A DNA stretch of 64,000 bases from Butyrivibrio proteoclasticus B316 (GTDB lineage Bacteria > Bacillota > Clostridia > Lachnospirales > Lachnospiraceae), in contig NC_014387.1 in NCBI RefSeq assembly GCF_000145035.1, positions 2,718,001-2,782,000 on the forward strand, written 5' to 3'. The notes beneath the pieces are model-generated. The model was not told where the DNA came from. It saw only the letters and a list, made by a program, of their open reading frames with translations, and made no database searches. Below are positions 6,590 to 14,921 of the stretch, piece after piece. A program made the position numbers and the translations under genes. Each line of letters starts with the position of its first letter. Within the stretch, counting starts at the first letter, position 1.

Positions 6590-8668
6590 TCAGTGAATCA
6601 CCGCTGTCTTAGCTATTTTATGCCAGTCAGGGCATATCCTCTTGCTTTCTTCTATATAGTCAGCTTGCCATGCCTCAAATTCAGCATTATCCATCCAAAT
6701 AACCTGACCATCGATGCTGATATCATAGACTTTTCCATCCTTGTCCTTATCTTCTTCATAGGGAAAATCTTTGTTTAGTTCATTATCAAGTTCTCCTGTT
6801 TTGTAATCATGAAGGAGCTGATGTGAATTTACAGATGCGATAAAATCATAGCTATTCGTTTCGCTGTTATATTTGTACAAGTCATAAGGCCAAAAATTAT
6901 CCTCATACACCCCGCCATGAGAATACGCACATTTTACTATTCCGCCTTCAAAGAATTCTGTAGAAAATGTTTCAAACATTTTTTCAAACTCTTTCTTTTC
7001 TTCATTATATGAGAAAACCCATTGAGAGATAGTAGACGTATATCCTCCATTGATTGTAATAAGAAGCTCATCTTTTCCATCGCCAGTAACATCACAAACA
7101 GCAACTGAATCAGGATAAGATATGTCCTTCTCCCATGCATAATCTTGTTCTTCTCGTCCGTAACAGTACTGACCATTTGGCATATACCCAGTAGACTCAA
7201 GTGTTTTCATAGCTTGAATAAAAAGATTGTTGACGTCTTCATCTTCAGAGAGCACCGGAAGATAGTATTCAATATCTCTGCCAAGCTCAATATGCTTATT
7301 CCATCGCTGATGGTCATCATCAAATTCCGAAGTGATTTCCAGCCCTTCAAAAGGAAGATAATTATCAGAAACAAGTTTACTTGAGTATGGTATCGTTATC
7401 CAAACTGAATTTCTATCTACATCATAAGGATTGAGAATAACAGTCACACCAATACTATCCAAATACCATATAAAACCTCTGGAGTACTTATCTTCGACTA
7501 TACCATCATAATCATAACCGATGTATTCATCTATTTTGCTTAAGGTTGGATAAAAGCTATAATTATACTCCTTTTCCATGAGCAAAAGCTCTCTAACAAG
7601 ATAATATCTTAATGCCTCTTTGTCCGGTATCACATCAGAAATCTTGATATTTTCTCCAGTATAGACACTATAGTTGTAAGTTTCATAATATGCAGAAACA
7701 CTCAACTGCCCCCTATAATCATCCTCAGCTGAAAGGATACTTACATACTCAGGATCTACTCTCTGTAAATAATCTGTCCTTTCATGAACAGTCCTCTCAG
7801 GATATCCAACAACGCCTATTTCATCAGCATGCTCTATTTGCCATGTTCCATCAGTAATTTCCTGTATTTCCTTTTTGAAACCATCTTCATCTTCTTTGAT
7901 ATAAGCTCTTTTTTCATCCGCTACTTGTGCGATTTCTTCAGCTAGTGCCTGAAACTGTTCTTCACTTTTATCTGACAAATATGCGAGAGAAAGATCTTTT
8001 TCAAAAGACATTTCTTCTCCATCAACACCACTTCCCGTAATGGTATCCTTATCCTCATATCTAATAAATTCAGGAATACTTACCGGCTCCTTTTTTGCAG
8101 CTTGAATCGCTTTAGTTCTTTCGCTACTTATATCTACATTGCTTACTTTTACCAGTGAATAACCAGAATCCATGTTAAATTCGCTTGGACTATTAGCAGA
8201 TAACACAAAATCATCGACAGTTATATGCATGACTATTTCAGATTTAGAAACAATCATTTTCCCAGTATTGCCCCATTCATCCTCAAAAAAGAACCTAGCT
8301 CGATTTTCATCAACAGCAATATCATCAAATTGTATTTCTGCCGTTTTTTGAGAACCCAAATCAACATTTACTAACTTCCCGGAAAGATGCTTATCACTAA
8401 ATTCCTTGCAGTAAAATACCATTCCACCGTAATCATAGATTGTTTCTTCACTGACTCCGAATGTAGTCCAAAGGCTTTCGTATGCATCTATAGAATCTGT
8501 ATCATCAATAACTTCCTCGCTTGAACTATCAGGAGCAGCTTCTTTATCTGATATTTCGTCCGTAGTAGCCCCCGCTTCTTCTGTTTCATTTATATTTGAA
8601 TTGGAAAAAGAGCATGCAGACATAATAAGCATGCCAATAAGAATTGTCCCAACTAATTTCTTTCTCAT
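6590..8668 (-). CDS. Large lipoprotein with RsiV/DUF3298-like and FG-GAP-like parts
   Basis: About 692 residues starting MRKKLVGTIL with lipobox MSAC (C19), so anchored outside the membrane. After an acidic Ser/Thr/Glu linker (about 25-60) comes a domain of unknown type, then at about 270-380 a segment resembling DUF3298/RsiV (sequence around GQLSVSAYYETYNYSVYTGE). Near residue 525 there is a DVTGDGKDELLI stretch, the Asp-rich Ca-binding loop of FG-GAP/VCBS repeats. Such proteins are common in Lachnospiraceae and may sense or bind envelope stress ligands (inference). No strong ribosome site is visible; GTG at 8677 is an alternative start. A 9-bp inverted repeat (TTCAGATTC at 8680-8688, GAATCTGAA at 8703-8711) lies just upstream and could be an operator. 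Confidence 0.7.
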   Translation of the reverse strand: MRKKLVGTILIGMLIMSACSFSNSNINETEEAGATTDEISDKEAAPDSSSEEVIDDTDSIDAYESLWTTFGVSEETIYDYGGMVFYCKEFSDKHLSGKLVNVDLGSQKTAEIQFDDIAVDENRARFFFEDEWGNTGKMIVSKSEIVMHITVDDFVLSANSPSEFNMDSGYSLVKVSNVDISSERTKAIQAAKKEPVSIPEFIRYEDKDTITGSGVDGEEMSFEKDLSLAYLSDKSEEQFQALAEEIAQVADEKRAYIKEDEDGFKKEIQEITDGTWQIEHADEIGVVGYPERTVHERTDYLQRVDPEYVSILSAEDDYRGQLSVSAYYETYNYSVYTGENIKISDVIPDKEALRYYLVRELLLMEKEYNYSFYPTLSKIDEYIGYDYDGIVEDKYSRGFIWYLDSIGVTVILNPYDVDRNSVWITIPYSSKLVSDNYLPFEGLEITSEFDDDHQRWNKHIELGRDIEYYLPVLSEDEDVNNLFIQAMKTLESTGYMPNGQYCYGREEQDYAWEKDISYPDSVAVCDVTGDGKDELLITINGGYTSTISQWVFSYNEEKKEFEKMFETFSTEFFEGGIVKCAYSHGGVYEDNFWPYDLYKYNSETNSYDFIASVNSHQLLHDYKTGELDNELNKDFPYEEDKDKDGKVYDISIDGQVIWMDNAEFEAWQADYIEESKRICPDWHKIAKTAVIH

Positions 8669-8829
8669 ATAAGCCACTGTTCAGATTCCATTTTCCCAAG
8701 TAGAATCTGAATTCTCCTTTTTCCAGTTCTTTCTAAACAGTTTCTTCTAAAGTTCACTGTCTGCATCATCTTCGGATATAATCTATCATCGTGCTATCTC
8801 CTTATTCCGGAATAACTTACCACTTCCAC

Positions 8830-9633
8830 CTAGAAGAGTTCATCAAGAAGAATATAGTAATCTATCTTCTCACGGTCCGGCTCTATCCCAAGTTCCTCGA
8901 AAAAGCTGTCAGGTTCAAGGCCTGGATATATCTTGCCATATGTCCCATCAAAATTATGGCGAAGGCTTCTGTATAATATTGCTATATCTTCCCACTTATC
9001 TGCGATACCGCAGTTACCCATATCGATAAAACCGCTTATATTACCCTTCTCAATAAGGATATTGGGAAGACAAAGATCTCCGTGAGATAACACGGGTTCA
9101 TAGGGAGGTCTGTTCTCCTGAAGCCAGGAAAGCAACTCTTCGGGATCCCTGAACCTGCCGTTCTCTCCGAAGGTATCAGGCTCAGCGTCACTTATATCCA
9201 CAAGACCATTCTTTACCCTGTATGCAGCCTTCTTAAGTTCTCTGTCCACATTCTTTACGACAGGGCAATCTGTTATATCTATACTCTGAAGCATCTTTAT
9301 CGACTTCGAAAGAAGCGGAACAAGTTCCTTCGGACGTTCCAGATAATACTTGTCACAGGCAACCTTTCCTCTTACTTTGGTCATAAGAAGATAACTATAA
9401 GAATCATCTTCTTCGAATACTATTACCTGAGGTGCAGGGATCTTGCCTTCAAGCCAGCGCATCATTTCGACTGCATCTTTATCATCACAAGGCTTATCAG
9501 TGATCTTCAGCACCATATCCTCGAAGATAAGTACCTTCGATCCTGACTTACCCATATCGTCTATCGTGTATTCTCTACCTTCAATATACTTTCTAATTGC
9601 TTCAGGAAGACTCTGTATCTGGCTGTCCATCAT
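8830..9633 (-). CDS. Aminoglycoside 3'-phosphotransferase homologue, APH(3') family
   Basis: 267 residues, the normal length of APH(3') enzymes, which phosphorylate the 3'-OH of kanamycin-type aminoglycosides with ATP. The Brenner motif HGDLCLPN (H184, catalytic D186, N191) and the metal site GFIDMGNCG (D204) are intact, and the C-terminus ends YYILLDELF, as APH(3')-IIIa does. The C-terminal helix with its carboxylate binds drug in that enzyme, which supports real APH function. GGGG lies 7 nt before the ATG. It stands alone on the minus strand among other resistance-like genes. Whether it confers resistance cannot be told from sequence. Confidence 0.88.
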   Translation of the reverse strand: MMDSQIQSLPEAIRKYIEGREYTIDDMGKSGSKVLIFEDMVLKITDKPCDDKDAVEMMRWLEGKIPAPQVIVFEEDDSYSYLLMTKVRGKVACDKYYLERPKELVPLLSKSIKMLQSIDITDCPVVKNVDRELKKAAYRVKNGLVDISDAEPDTFGENGRFRDPEELLSWLQENRPPYEPVLSHGDLCLPNILIEKGNISGFIDMGNCGIADKWEDIAILYRSLRHNFDGTYGKIYPGLEPDSFFEELGIEPDREKIDYYILLDELF

Positions 9634-9648
9634 ATAAATACCCCATGG

Positions 9649-9680
9649 TAAAACTGGAACATAATCAAATCAACAAATCT
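9649..9680. repeat. Gene-junction repeat, copy 1
   Basis: Contains AACTGGAACATAATCAAATC, matching AACTGGAAGATAATCAAATC at 14118-14137 with one substitution; the homology continues on both sides (CCCCAT before, AGCAAAYCT-like sequence after). A shorter match (GTAAAACTGGAAGATA) lies at 12701-12716. All three sit between the stop of one minus-strand gene and the start of the next. Confidence 0.65.
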
Positions 9681-9711
9681 AGATTTGTCCAGAAATAACA
9701 CTCTTATGAGA

Positions 9712-10671
9712 TTATATCAGAGAAGCTCTCTGCATAATCCGCTCATCTATCCTGCGCACAACGCCGTTGGTATAGGCATGAAAAAACTTGAGCCAAAACC
9801 CGCTGCCCGACGGATTGATGCTTTCAAAATCCACGCCAAGTCTGGTATATCCCTCAGTTTTCAAGGTATTGATAACATAATTCAACAGGTTTTTGTATAC
9901 CCCCCTGCCCCTGTGTTCCGGCATACAATATGCCCCCATGATATGACGATAAAGATTCCCTGATGCAATGAAGGTTTCACCCTGATCTGACACTTCCAAA
10001 TAAGCGCATAATTCTCCGCCTATCTTCGCTGCAAAGTAACGTTCCTTATTCCTTTCCGAAAAATCCAAAAACTCTTCCAGTGTGTCTGGTTTTCGGTTCA
10101 TAAAAAAGGGGCTGGAGCAGTAATGCTCGTTCAGTGCCAAATGCAACGGATAAACATATGCGTAATCTTCCTTGGGCAATTCCAAAAACTCATATCCGCC
10201 GCATACAACGCAATCAATTGTTTCCATCGGACGAATGGCATCTACGCACCTCATGCCAAATCCATACTGAAAGAGCTGCCGTTTTGCTTCCTCATCATGT
10301 TCATATAAACAAATTGCATGTGACACCGCTCCGGCTTTTACCCACTTTTTTGCAACCGCCTGATACAATGCAGCATAAATCCTGCCGTGATTTTCCATAA
10401 CCGCGCCATTCGCACCCATGGGCGAAAAAACGCCTCTCACATCAGTGGAACGAAAAACATTCTCAAATGGTTCCACGCTGCAAAGAAATCCGACCATTTT
10501 TCCGCCTTCAAATGCTGCGACGCCGAAGCCATTTCCGGATAATTGTTTCAGTATTGGAATGCTTGATACCTCCGGAAGCTCCTGTGTAAATGCTCTCTCA
10601 TAATTATATACGTCAAGGGCAATTTCCGCTGCTTCCTCTGTATGTCTCGGTTCAAAATCTCGAATTATCAT
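9712..10671 (-). CDS. Two-domain GNAT acetyltransferase (Eis/enhanced-survival-like)
   Basis: 319 residues with two GNAT folds in tandem. The N-terminal domain (about 1-150) is divergent; the C-terminal domain (about 165-310) carries the acetyl-CoA loop PEHRGRGVYKNLL at about 258. This arrangement is seen in Eis-like and MshD-like proteins. Substrate unknown; in this neighbourhood of APH and CAT genes, a drug or polyamine is a reasonable guess. AAGGGAAAAA precedes the ATG. A leader at about 10699-10736 resembles the one in front of the CAT gene (14833-14873). Confidence 0.8.
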   Translation of the reverse strand: MIIRDFEPRHTEEAAEIALDVYNYERAFTQELPEVSSIPILKQLSGNGFGVAAFEGGKMVGFLCSVEPFENVFRSTDVRGVFSPMGANGAVMENHGRIYAALYQAVAKKWVKAGAVSHAICLYEHDEEAKRQLFQYGFGMRCVDAIRPMETIDCVVCGGYEFLELPKEDYAYVYPLHLALNEHYCSSPFFMNRKPDTLEEFLDFSERNKERYFAAKIGGELCAYLEVSDQGETFIASGNLYRHIMGAYCMPEHRGRGVYKNLLNYVINTLKTEGYTRLGVDFESINPSGSGFWLKFFHAYTNGVVRRIDERIMQRASLI

Positions 10672-10751
10672 TTTTTCCCTTTCTGCAAATCTCGATTCTT
10701 GTCATTGTCTATAATACTGAAATATAATCGGCAATCAGCAATTTGATTTAT

Positions 10752-10784
10752 TTCGCAAATTTGAACTTTTATTATTTTTGCGAA
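10752..10784. repeat. TTCGCAAA inverted repeat at the 3' end of the AAA gene
   Basis: TTCGCAAA (10752-10759) and TTTGCGAA (10777-10784) form an 8-bp inverted repeat with a 17-bp spacer that covers the stop codon of the AAA/DUF4143 gene. A related pair lies at its 5' end (12001-12039), so the gene is bracketed by the same motif. Confidence 0.7.
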
Positions 10785-11968
10785 TCAGAAAGCCACCTGG
10801 CGATATCGACAATCCTTATTCCTTCATGCTGGCTTTCATCATGTTTTGTCCTGGCTATCAGCAACTTCGGATAAGCATCCTTAATCCCTAAAAGCGATGA
10901 AACTTCTCGCTTAAAAGTATCCTCTCTGGATATATCATCAGATACCTGAATGTAGACCTTTTCGCCTTCTTTGATTGCGACAAAATCCACTTCTTTTTCA
11001 TATAACTTTCCCACGTATACTTCGTATCCGCGTCTGAGAAGTTCTATTGCAACAATGTTTTCGTAGAGATGCCCATAATCCGCATTTTTTGTTCCTATCT
11101 CAGAAAAGCGGAAAGCCAAATCGGACAGGTAGTACTTCTTATCTGATTCCAGATATCTTTTCCCCTTTATGTCATAACGCTGGATTGGATAAAAAAGGAA
11201 TGACCGGCAGAAGTAATTTATATATGCGCCTACGGTCTTGTCATTAGTTTTATATGTTCCAGAAGTTAGTTTGGATGCCACATTTCTTATCGAAGTCTGG
11301 TTACCAACGTTATCCATAAGATAGTTCCCAATCATTATCAAAAGATCTTCGTTTTCTATCTTGAATTTTCTAACGATATCCTTTGTAATAGTGGTCCTAT
11401 AGATACCATTAACATATTGTCTGGCATCTTCCTCCGTTTTATAAAGATATGAACCAGCCATTCCACCTTTCTTTACATAAGAATCAAAGGCTTCATCTAT
11501 ATCATTTGATGGATAATACATAAGATACTCTTTAAATGAAAATGGATATAAGCTTATCTCATAAACTCTTCCACCAAACAACGTAGCCAAATCACTTGAT
11601 AAAAGGAATGCATTTGACCCGGTAAGGTAAATATCATAGATTTCTTCTTCGTAAATGCTATTGATCACACGTTCAAAACCTTCACATAGCTGTATTTCAT
11701 CAACGAAAAGATAATTCGTTTTGTCGTTTGCATACTGTTGCTCTATGTAGTCATAAAGCTTGTCCGCATCCAACAATTTCTCAAACTTCTTTAAGTTCAG
11801 CTTGATCCGGACGATATTAGCCTTATCATCAGCAGCTATCAAATCTATGAAAGCATCCATCAATTTAGATTTACCGCTTCTTCTTACCCCGGTTATTACT
11901 TTTATGTCCGGAACATCCTTTACCGATAAAAGTTTATTTAGATAATAGTCTCTTTTTATAAGTTTCAT
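10772..11968 (-). CDS. AAA ATPase with C-terminal DUF4143 (AAA_14 family)
   Basis: 398 residues from ATG at 11968, chosen for the GGTGA 8-9 nt upstream; the frame's 14-codon extension to 12010 runs into the promoter. Walker A GVRRSGKS (27-34), Walker B LFVDE (D90, E91) and sensor-1 YLTGSN (about 114-119) mark the ATPase core. The second half is DUF4143, with a nuclease-like YEKEVDFVAI(K) segment near residue 345 resembling a PD-(D/E)XK fold. These proteins are abundant in gut anaerobes and have no settled role; a defence or toxin-antitoxin function has been suggested. Inverted TTTCGCAAA-type motifs at both ends and a promoter-embedded copy suggest self-regulation or mobility. Confidence 0.85.
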   Translation of the reverse strand: MKLIKRDYYLNKLLSVKDVPDIKVITGVRRSGKSKLMDAFIDLIAADDKANIVRIKLNLKKFEKLLDADKLYDYIEQQYANDKTNYLFVDEIQLCEGFERVINSIYEEEIYDIYLTGSNAFLLSSDLATLFGGRVYEISLYPFSFKEYLMYYPSNDIDEAFDSYVKKGGMAGSYLYKTEEDARQYVNGIYRTTITKDIVRKFKIENEDLLIMIGNYLMDNVGNQTSIRNVASKLTSGTYKTNDKTVGAYINYFCRSFLFYPIQRYDIKGKRYLESDKKYYLSDLAFRFSEIGTKNADYGHLYENIVAIELLRRGYEVYVGKLYEKEVDFVAIKEGEKVYIQVSDDISREDTFKREVSSLLGIKDAYPKLLIARTKHDESQHEGIRIVDIARWLSDSQK

Positions 11969-11991
11969 CGTAATTTCACCGCCTTTATTTA

Positions 11992-12039
11992 ATTGTATTT
12001 CATTTCGCAATTTTAATCAATTTTAAAATTTGCGAAATG
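11992..12039 (-). promoter_or_regulatory. Promoter with inverted-repeat operator for the AAA/DUF4143 gene
   Basis: On the minus strand TTGATT (12020-12015), 17-bp spacer, TACAAT (11997-11992), about 24 nt before the ATG. CATTTCGCAA (12001-12010) and TTGCGAAATG (12030-12039) form a perfect 10-bp inverted repeat. One arm lies inside the promoter spacer and the other just upstream of the -35, so a bound protein would block RNA polymerase. Confidence 0.65.
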
Positions 12040-12084
12040 AAAAAGCTTCCGAATCACAAACTATTAGTTTGAATTCGGAAGCTT
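12040..12084 (-). terminator. Terminator of the HD-hydrolase gene
   Basis: AAGCTTCCGAAT (12043-12054) and ATTCGGAAGCTT (12073-12084) pair perfectly, with a further inner stem CAAACT/AGTTTG. On the minus strand the stem is followed by TTTTT, just past the stop at 12103. Confidence 0.85.
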
Positions 12085-12102
12085 CTATATTCAGTAATAT
12101 AC

Positions 12103-12672
12103 TCACCCGTGACCTTCTTTTTCAATCTTGTCTAAGGTGTCTTCAAGAATCGCCTTTCTAAGGTCAGTAAGCCATTCTGAAAAAGATACTGTATCAAATG
12201 CATAGGTTTTATTGAGTTCATACTCATTTTCAGACCATGTATCAATTGGAGACTCGTTATGTTGAATCAAGGCCTCCAGCTTATCCAATGATTTGTATAA
12301 CTTAGCCTCCTTAGTTTCTTGGGCATCCATCTCTTTATAAAGATTAGCTATTTCCCCGGATAGTTCCTCTGGAAGAGTTTTAACCCACCGGTTCAAAAGA
12401 GAATCCTCAACCTCTCTATCGGAATCGGTCTTTATAAATGTCGGAATATCGCCCGTAAAGCACTCACCAAGATCATGAATGAGACACATATCTACAACTT
12501 TATTGATATCCACATCTTCAAACTCATGTTTAAGAAGAAATGCCATGAGCGAAATCCGCCAGCTGTGCTCTGCCACACTCTCCGTTCTTCTTTTCGTTGT
12601 AGTGCAATGACGAGGCGTATCTTTAAGCCTCTCAGCAACATGTAAAATCTCTAAGTACTCCCTTGCGTTCAT
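12103..12672 (-). CDS. HD-domain hydrolase, YfbR/HDDC2 5'-nucleotidase family
   Basis: 189 residues. The family signature is clear: RLKDTPRH (15-22), AEHSW with H36, IHDLGE with H66-D67, and D130 (SLDKLEA) completing the metal site. YfbR/HDDC2 proteins are 5'-deoxynucleotidases that remove phosphate from deoxyribonucleoside monophosphates and help balance or salvage nucleotides. GAGGAGGAGCAGAT precedes the ATG. Single gene with its own terminator (12040-12084). Length and residues are normal for the family. Confidence 0.85.
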   Translation of the reverse strand: MNAREYLEILHVAERLKDTPRHCTTTKRRTESVAEHSWRISLMAFLLKHEFEDVDINKVVDMCLIHDLGECFTGDIPTFIKTDSDREVEDSLLNRWVKTLPEELSGEIANLYKEMDAQETKEAKLYKSLDKLEALIQHNESPIDTWSENEYELNKTYAFDTVSFSEWLTDLRKAILEDTLDKIEKEGHG

Positions 12673-12720
12673 ATCTGCTCCTCCTCTGTTTTGATAAACA
12701 GTAAAACTGGAAGATAAATC

Positions 12721-12985
12721 CTAATCATTTATCATCATGTATCTGTTGCCGTCATCTCGATATACTTTATAGCCCAATCTTTCATATAGCTGAAATGCTT
12801 TAGTATTAGATTTTTCAACATGAAAGAGAATGTGCAGTATATCAATTTGTCCAATATCGATTCAAACAGCCGGATTCGTAGCCCTCCACCTCTTCTGTAT
12901 GATAAATTGTCTGAAGCATCTCTATAAACAATTCACGAATTCTCTGTTCATCCTCCGGAATTGCGATTCTGATACTGTACCCCAT
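12721..12985 (-). pseudogene. GNAT acetyltransferase remnant with central deletion
   Basis: From ATG at 12985 the frame gives MGYSIRIAIPEDEQRIRELF... then about 24 more residues and a stop near 12842. In another frame the sequence resumes with HVEKSNTKAFQLYERLGYKV and ends at 12721; this is the last helix and strand of a GNAT protein. The middle, including the acetyl-CoA loop, is missing, so the gene is dead. Its first 72 bp are duplicated exactly at 5969-6040. Confidence 0.75.
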
Positions 12986-13036
12986 TTTCATCACTTTATT
13001 CATCCTTCTACTCACTCCCTCTTGAGAGTTTCGTTT
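12917..13036. repeat. Contiguous parent-like copy of the split repeat
   Basis: Positions 12917-12988 are identical to 5969-6040 and 12980-13036 match 6445-6501 with one change. The two matches overlap by the 9 bp CCCCATTTT, which is present once here and twice around the lipoprotein gene. Confidence 0.8.
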
Positions 13037-13074
13037 CATCTGATGGTAAATGCTTACTCCGCCCATACATATGG

Positions 13075-13426
13075 TCACTGTATCGAACATATCCTCATCT
13101 TCTTGTTTATCGTCAGGACTCCCCACGCCTTCCTGTTTGCAGGAGATGCCGGTGGAATGAATATCCCCTCACTTATGACTCTGCTCTCTACCCTGCCAAG
13201 GTTCGTTATACAATGACCATCACGCTTTTCATAGCCGAACATCTTGCTGCCGACAAATCTTCCGGCCTTGCTCTCAAAACCTCCAAGAGTCGATATTGCT
13301 ATGGCATCAAGAAGTTCCGGATCCATATTGAAATAACACGAGAGAACAAGCATTTCCTTATCAGGCTTTCCGTATATAAGTATTTCCTGTCTGACATTAG
13401 CTTATCTTTCTTTTTATTCTATTAGT
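13075..13426 (-). pseudogene. C-terminal remnant, probably a condensation-type acyltransferase
   Basis: One frame reads through EILIYGKPDKEMLVLSCYFN to a stop at 13075. Its end (HCITNLGRVESRV, FIPPASP, WGVLTINKKMRIC) resembles the last strands of CoA-dependent condensation/alcohol acetyltransferase proteins, where T/SN-x-G and a late GV-x-TVNG strand recur. No start codon with a ribosome site precedes it; an overlapping frame begins MSDRKYLYTESLIRK and breaks off, so a frameshift is likely. The assignment is by eye and tentative. Confidence 0.45.
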
Positions 13427-13440
13427 TCGCAGATACAGTC

Positions 13441-13950
13441 TTAAAGCATTTTTTTCTTATTGCAGTTTATCTCAGTCTTTTTATTCTCCAGGAAAGCTAT
13501 CAGCTCAGACGAGCAGTTTTCTTTTGGAACTATCATCATCTGTCTCGCTGAAGGCTTAAGGAAAAAGAAGTTTTTGTCCTCGACAATCCTGTAGATAGCG
13601 CTGTAATTTGATCTGGCGCTAACCTTTGGAGATGTCCACTCGAAATCTTCTTCATTGAAGGTGTAGTGCACATTTAAATTTCCCAGGGCTTTATTGGTCT
13701 TTACCTGTCTGCGAACACTGAAATCAATTACAAAAGCATAGACAACTATTAGAAAAATTGGAGCACTTGCACCTGCGAAAATATCGCTGGCATTATTCTT
13801 CATTATGCCGGATATGATTAATTTGCCCGGCATAGCTATGTAAATAAGGAGAAATAACCACCAGTATTCCTTTAGCATAGTAATCAGCCTAGCTCTTGTC
13901 GCCTTCTTTAACCCCTTATAATCACAAAAAAAATCTGCTTCATATGGCAT
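13441..13950 (-). CDS. YcxB-like membrane protein
   Basis: 169 residues. Two hydrophobic helices (about 29-50 and 60-80) are followed by a cytoplasmic beta-rich tail with the pattern VHYTFNEEDFEWTSPKVSAR...NYSAIYRIVEDKNFFFLKPS, typical of the YcxB-like C-terminal domain. Function unknown. GGAGGAAAAACATAA precedes the ATG. It is a single gene separated from the CAT gene by 206 bp; that spacer holds the second copy of the gene-junction repeat and no clear gene. Confidence 0.75.
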   Translation of the reverse strand: MPYEADFFCDYKGLKKATRARLITMLKEYWWLFLLIYIAMPGKLIISGIMKNNASDIFAGASAPIFLIVVYAFVIDFSVRRQVKTNKALGNLNVHYTFNEEDFEWTSPKVSARSNYSAIYRIVEDKNFFFLKPSARQMMIVPKENCSSELIAFLENKKTEINCNKKKML

Positions 13951-14112
13951 TTATGTTTTTCCTCCAAACAATACTTTTTTCTTATGCTATTGCACAAGAT
14001 CACAGAGAATTATATATCTTACCAGCACGGATATCCAGCCAGTTAAGCTGGAATTTAAGGATGTAAAACAAATACTTGATTGGGATACCCAAACTAATAC
14101 CCCCATCGTAAA

Positions 14113-14143
14113 TAAAAACTGGAAGATAATCAAATCAGCAAAC
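14113..14143. repeat. Gene-junction repeat, copy 2
   Basis: Pairs with 9649-9680. Read on the plus strand both copies could encode similar peptides (NWKIIKSANLNL here, NWNIIKSTNLDL there), hinting that they derive from a lost coding sequence rather than a regulatory site. Confidence 0.6.
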
Positions 14144-14156
14144 CTGAATTTAGCGA

Positions 14157-14807
14157 TTAGAGCTTCATGAAAGACTTGATTTCTTGTTCCAAGAGACGAA
14201 ATACGTTTGCAACCAGATAGCCATCAGCGATTGCATGATTTAGACGAACGGTCACAGGCATGACAAGCCTACCGTTTTCTTCTCTGTATTTTCCCCAGTT
14301 AATGATCGGCGCAAAATATAGATTTCCATCGGGAAGTTCAAGATGAAGTGAATCATAGGAAAGCCAAGATATAAACGACGCATCAAACCAGTTGGGATGG
14401 TTCACTATATCCAGACCATATTCCCTTGTCTTCTTTGCCTCTTCAACATCCAGCAATGCGGCAGCGTAGAACTTTTCATAGTCCTCATCGTATTTCGTAT
14501 AAACAGGCGTACAGGTTTCCGTATCTTCATGGAAAACATACTGTGTTGGATTGATCACGTCATAGCAGATCAGCTCATCTGTCTGCCAAAGGTATCCCAT
14601 TCTGTAGTCTTCACGTGAATTCATAACCTTTGAAAGAATATACAGGAAATTGACATAAAACTTCGTTCCTGTGTTCTTTGAATGTGTGACGAGCTCTGTT
14701 ACGTCTATTCTCGACGTTATCGAGGTTGAGCACTTGCAATCTTCCGTAAAGTGGCGAAATACGCCTTTACGATAATATGTCTCTTTGTCAATTACTTTAT
14801 AATTCAT
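14157..14807 (-). CDS. Chloramphenicol acetyltransferase (type A)
   Basis: 216 residues from ATG at 14807 (AAGGGTG upstream), the usual CAT length. The active-site motif NHAIADG supplies catalytic H191 and structural D195 (family form HHAVCDG), and upstream blocks typical of CAT trimers are present (FHEDTETCTPVYTKYDEDYEKF, given here only in part, and WFDASFISWLSYDSLHLEL region at about 142-160). It transfers acetyl from acetyl-CoA to chloramphenicol-like acceptors. Asn in place of the first His occurs in xenobiotic-acetyltransferase relatives, so the true substrate may differ. Single gene amid other resistance-like genes. Confidence 0.85.
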   Translation of the reverse strand: MNYKVIDKETYYRKGVFRHFTEDCKCSTSITSRIDVTELVTHSKNTGTKFYVNFLYILSKVMNSREDYRMGYLWQTDELICYDVINPTQYVFHEDTETCTPVYTKYDEDYEKFYAAALLDVEEAKKTREYGLDIVNHPNWFDASFISWLSYDSLHLELPDGNLYFAPIINWGKYREENGRLVMPVTVRLNHAIADGYLVANVFRLLEQEIKSFMKL

Positions 14808-14921
14808 TTTCTTCACCCTTACAAATTCCTATTTGTCATCGTCTATACTAGTACCAGATTCTATCCGACAATCTTTTCAGCATCTTCACACCAATTCTCT
14901 TTCTTGATTTCGATTTCCATA

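Noticed and set aside
12842-13126. A 94-residue protein
   Set aside because: It is a chance frame that joins leader sequence to the N-terminal remnant of a GNAT gene.
9649-14143. Integron cassette array
   Set aside because: Single-gene modules with shared junction sequence suggested attC sites, but I see no integrase and no R-box core typical of attC.
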